Below are positions 62,190 through 64,000 of a stretch of DNA of 64,000 bases, piece after piece (positions within the stretch are counted from its first letter, which is position 1; each line of letters opens with the position of its first letter). Source of the DNA: Chloroflexota bacterium (lineage in GTDB: Bacteria; Chloroflexota; Anaerolineae; Anaerolineales; Anaerolineaceae); assembly GCA_012522475.1 (NCBI GenBank), contig JAAYKH010000011.1:1-64000 (forward strand), in the 5' to 3' direction. The position numbers were made by a program, and so were the translations under genes. The notes below the pieces were generated by a model that worked only from the letters and a program-made list of their open reading frames with translations, was not told the origin of the DNA and did not search any database.

Positions 62190-63887
62190 TTATTTAGAGG
62201 AACTGATTTTACCCCGATCAAGTCGATGTGTCGTCTGCGATTCAGCAGCCTTGCGATGATAAGCCGCAATCCATTCCGAAAACCGCTCCCGTTCCGCGTC
62301 AATTTCAAACTGCTTGACCTTGTCCAACCGTTCACCCATTCGGTAAAAAATATCTTCCTGAACCCTGGCTGGGTCGTATACATGGTCAAAGGAGAGGCGC
62401 GTGTTACCCACAATGATATACACCGTGCCAAAGTTGAATAAAAAACCCCAAAAGCCCAGTCGTTCATATTCAATGCTGAGTACGTTTTCCAGGGGAGCAG
62501 ACCGCCGTTGAATTTTTCCCAGGGGTTTACGGTCTAAATCGATGACCTGGTCTTGGGTCACCATAAAAACATCGTTACGCCAGTCTGCGTAGACGTATAG
62601 CATCCACAGGAAGATAACAAACAGAAACACGACAATCAACGCCAAAGTTTCTGTAATCGGAAGAAAAGCCAGCCGTCCCCCCAGGCGCAGTATAGCGGCT
62701 GCTACCATTAAAGCCGTCAAGAGAAGGGGCAAAAACAGGCCTCGGATGAGAACAAACCAGTGTTTACGATAGGTAATTGCGCCGTCATGCTCATACCGTA
62801 GCCTAATAAAGTCTGAAAACAACCAGGTGAAAAAACCGGGTTCTTTCAATTCCAGTTCTGCTTCCAGCGATGCCTGGCGTGCAGTTTCCACCTCGACGAC
62901 ATCCTCAGCATCAGCGGACAAATTTAATAGTTCCTGCAATTTTCGGCTCATGATGCGCGCTTCTTCACGCCTGTTCACAGATTGCAAACGGCGCCAGTAA
63001 GATTCGATCATGCTGGCCGTTTCCTCAGCATACGCAATTTCCCGCAAACGGATCGTGCCCACATAAGTGGTCACCACCACATCTCCAAAGCCTAATAAGG
63101 TTCCCAATCGGGAGCGATGAATGCCCACCGACATAATCGCTCGCAATGGCGCTTCCTGGCGGCTATCATGAATAAAAGCGACTTTTTCAATCCATACCAC
63201 ACGTTTATTCGTCACGATGAAAAAGTCGTTTTGCCAATCGTTGTAGGCCCAAATCGACCACAATAAGCAGGCGGTTAAGCCTGTCGCGAAGGTAATCCAT
63301 CCATAACTACGCCCTGGCAGCCAGAACCATTGGAAAAACACAGAAATCAGCACCACAAACACACCCACGAGCATCGGCGGAATCAATCTCGACCACATGA
63401 TGGCAGGATGCCGGCGGGTCATCACATGGACGTGTTCATCTTCATGTAACCAGGGTAATGAAACCTGAGATGCCAGCTGCCGGCTTTGAATGGCTACGTC
63501 CAGCATTGCTTCAAGATCAGTTATTTGATCATAGATTTCTGCATAACGCTTGTACTCAAGGGCGAGGACGACCGTTACCCCACAAGAAACTGCCCGATAA
63601 GCGTGGGGATCATCATACAAAAGCGCTTCCTCACCAAAATAATCACCCCCGGAGAGGTTCGCCATTAAAATTTCTTCATCAGCCAGATCGAAAAATAATG
63701 CCACCCGACCCTCATAAAGGACGTACATCGCCTCTGGTGAATCCCCGGTATCAAAGATCACCTCACCATCGCGATAAACCCTCGCGATGAATGAATCAGC
63801 TAAAAACTGTATTTCTTCGAGGGCAAGTTGAGAAAATATCGGAACCTCTGATAGGGTTTCAATAACTGTCTCTCGCCTGATGTCCAT
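62190..63887 (-). CDS. Cyclic-nucleotide-binding membrane protein with two bPH2-like modules
   Basis: A 565-residue protein. Residues about 1-120 are a CRP-type cNMP-binding domain (FIARVYRDGEVIFDTGDSPEAMYVLYEGRVALF, GDYFGEEALLYDD). Two similar modules follow, each a pair of membrane segments (RLIPPMLVGVFVVLISVFFQWF...; LLLTALMVAAAILRLGGRLAFL...) and a bPH2-like domain (DWQNDFFIVTNKRVVWIEK...; DWRNDVFMVTQDQVIDLDR...). A coiled linker (SADAEDVVEVETARQASLEAELEL) joins them. ATG 63887 lies 6 bp after a TATACT box; no RBS. Ligand of the cNMP domain unknown (the usual Arg of cAMP binders is not evident). Role: membrane-associated sensor, inferred. Confidence 0.85.
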   Translation of the reverse strand: MDIRRETVIETLSEVPIFSQLALEEIQFLADSFIARVYRDGEVIFDTGDSPEAMYVLYEGRVALFFDLADEEILMANLSGGDYFGEEALLYDDPHAYRAVSCGVTVVLALEYKRYAEIYDQITDLEAMLDVAIQSRQLASQVSLPWLHEDEHVHVMTRRHPAIMWSRLIPPMLVGVFVVLISVFFQWFWLPGRSYGWITFATGLTACLLWSIWAYNDWQNDFFIVTNKRVVWIEKVAFIHDSRQEAPLRAIMSVGIHRSRLGTLLGFGDVVVTTYVGTIRLREIAYAEETASMIESYWRRLQSVNRREEARIMSRKLQELLNLSADAEDVVEVETARQASLEAELELKEPGFFTWLFSDFIRLRYEHDGAITYRKHWFVLIRGLFLPLLLTALMVAAAILRLGGRLAFLPITETLALIVVFLFVIFLWMLYVYADWRNDVFMVTQDQVIDLDRKPLGKIQRRSAPLENVLSIEYERLGFWGFLFNFGTVYIIVGNTRLSFDHVYDPARVQEDIFYRMGERLDKVKQFEIDAERERFSEWIAAYHRKAAESQTTHRLDRGKISSSK

Positions 63888-63893
63888 GTTACA

Positions 63894-63899
63894 AGTATA
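63894..63899 (-). promoter_or_regulatory. -10 box 6 bp from the start codon of the cNMP/bPH2 gene
   Basis: TATACT on the minus strand, followed by TGTAAC and ATG. No clear -35. Indicates leaderless transcription. Confidence 0.5.
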
Positions 63900-64000
63900 A
63901 AACAAGTTCAGGCTTTAATAAACACTTTTCCAAAACCAGGAGCTATCGAGGTATGATTGTTGCCGCATTCATCATCTTGTTTCACTTAACTGATAAGCAC

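Overview
The window looks like a chromosomal segment of a Gram-positive-like, probably anaerobic member of the Chloroflexota, most likely class Anaerolineae. This is inferred from gene content and protein style, not from any database search. The signs are many lipoproteins with Thr/Pro-rich linkers, repeated LysM/M23 cell-wall proteins, a four-tryptophan (FW/NBR1-like) lipoprotein, an Obg-NadD fusion, a type II pantothenate kinase, SelA, and an S-box ahead of metH. Most of the window is housekeeping DNA. I found no rRNA, tRNA, CRISPR array or prophage.

Layout. 1-3.5 kb: the tail of a secreted protein, an IS21-type remnant, an alpha/beta hydrolase, a deoxynucleoside kinase and a lipoprotein. 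3.8-10.9 kb (minus strand): an obg-nadD fusion, a COG2403-type GTPase, argS, rpsT and a large unknown protein with a nucleotidyltransferase-like signature. 11.0 kb: rnpB. 11.4-14.1 kb (minus): tgt, uppP and a phosphate-binding-like lipoprotein as one operon. 14.3-19.9 kb: a PHP phosphoesterase, an Asp-Pro repeat surface protein, cutA, a MobA-like protein and a duplicated-domain lipoprotein. 20.3-22.9 kb: prfA-prmC-tsaC. 22.9-34.3 kb (minus): an MFS transporter, a DUF4349 lipoprotein, a DUF3048 lipoprotein with a phosphoesterase, the methionine unit (SAM-I riboswitch, metH, then a homocysteine methyltransferase/MTHFR fusion) and coaW. 34.4-40.1 kb (plus): a membrane protein, selA, an M24 peptidase, tsaD, an ECF sigma/anti-sigma pair, a zinc ribbon and OsmC. 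40.1-50.6 kb: a second MFS transporter, an M1-like metallopeptidase, a classical LysM-M23 protein, then a minus-strand operon of a polysaccharide deacetylase and three tandem paralogues of an unusual LysM-M23 family, the middle one broken by an in-frame stop. 50.7-53.3 kb: a pentaheme cytochrome c and a ferric-reductase-like flavocytochrome, convergent. 53.4-55.1 kb: two decayed copies of one transposon with 22-bp terminal repeats around a lipoprotein gene. 55.1-59.4 kb: DUF488, the FW-domain lipoprotein, an NDPK-like protein and a double-SIS protein. 59.5-63.9 kb (minus): a nitroreductase, recF, def and a cNMP/bPH2-like membrane protein.

How the genes work together. The methionine genes form a SAM-repressed unit that probably supplies methyl-THF and methionine. 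tsaC and tsaD both serve t6A tRNA modification. prfA and prmC are the usual release factor and its methylase. uppP, the deacetylase and the LysM/M23 proteins all act on the cell envelope. Several genes (PHP, DUF488, cNMP/bPH2, LysM-M23) have a good -10 box only a few bases before the start codon and no Shine-Dalgarno, which suggests leaderless transcription is common here.

Most unusual items: the triplicated LysM-M23 family with a H-x12-D motif, the Obg-NadD fusion, the NDPK-like and nucleotidyltransferase-like unknowns, an apparent ATC start for prmC, and the twin 22-bp-repeat transposon remnants, one of which appears to abut the promoter of a host gene. I found no clear-cut defence or other wholly new multi-gene system.
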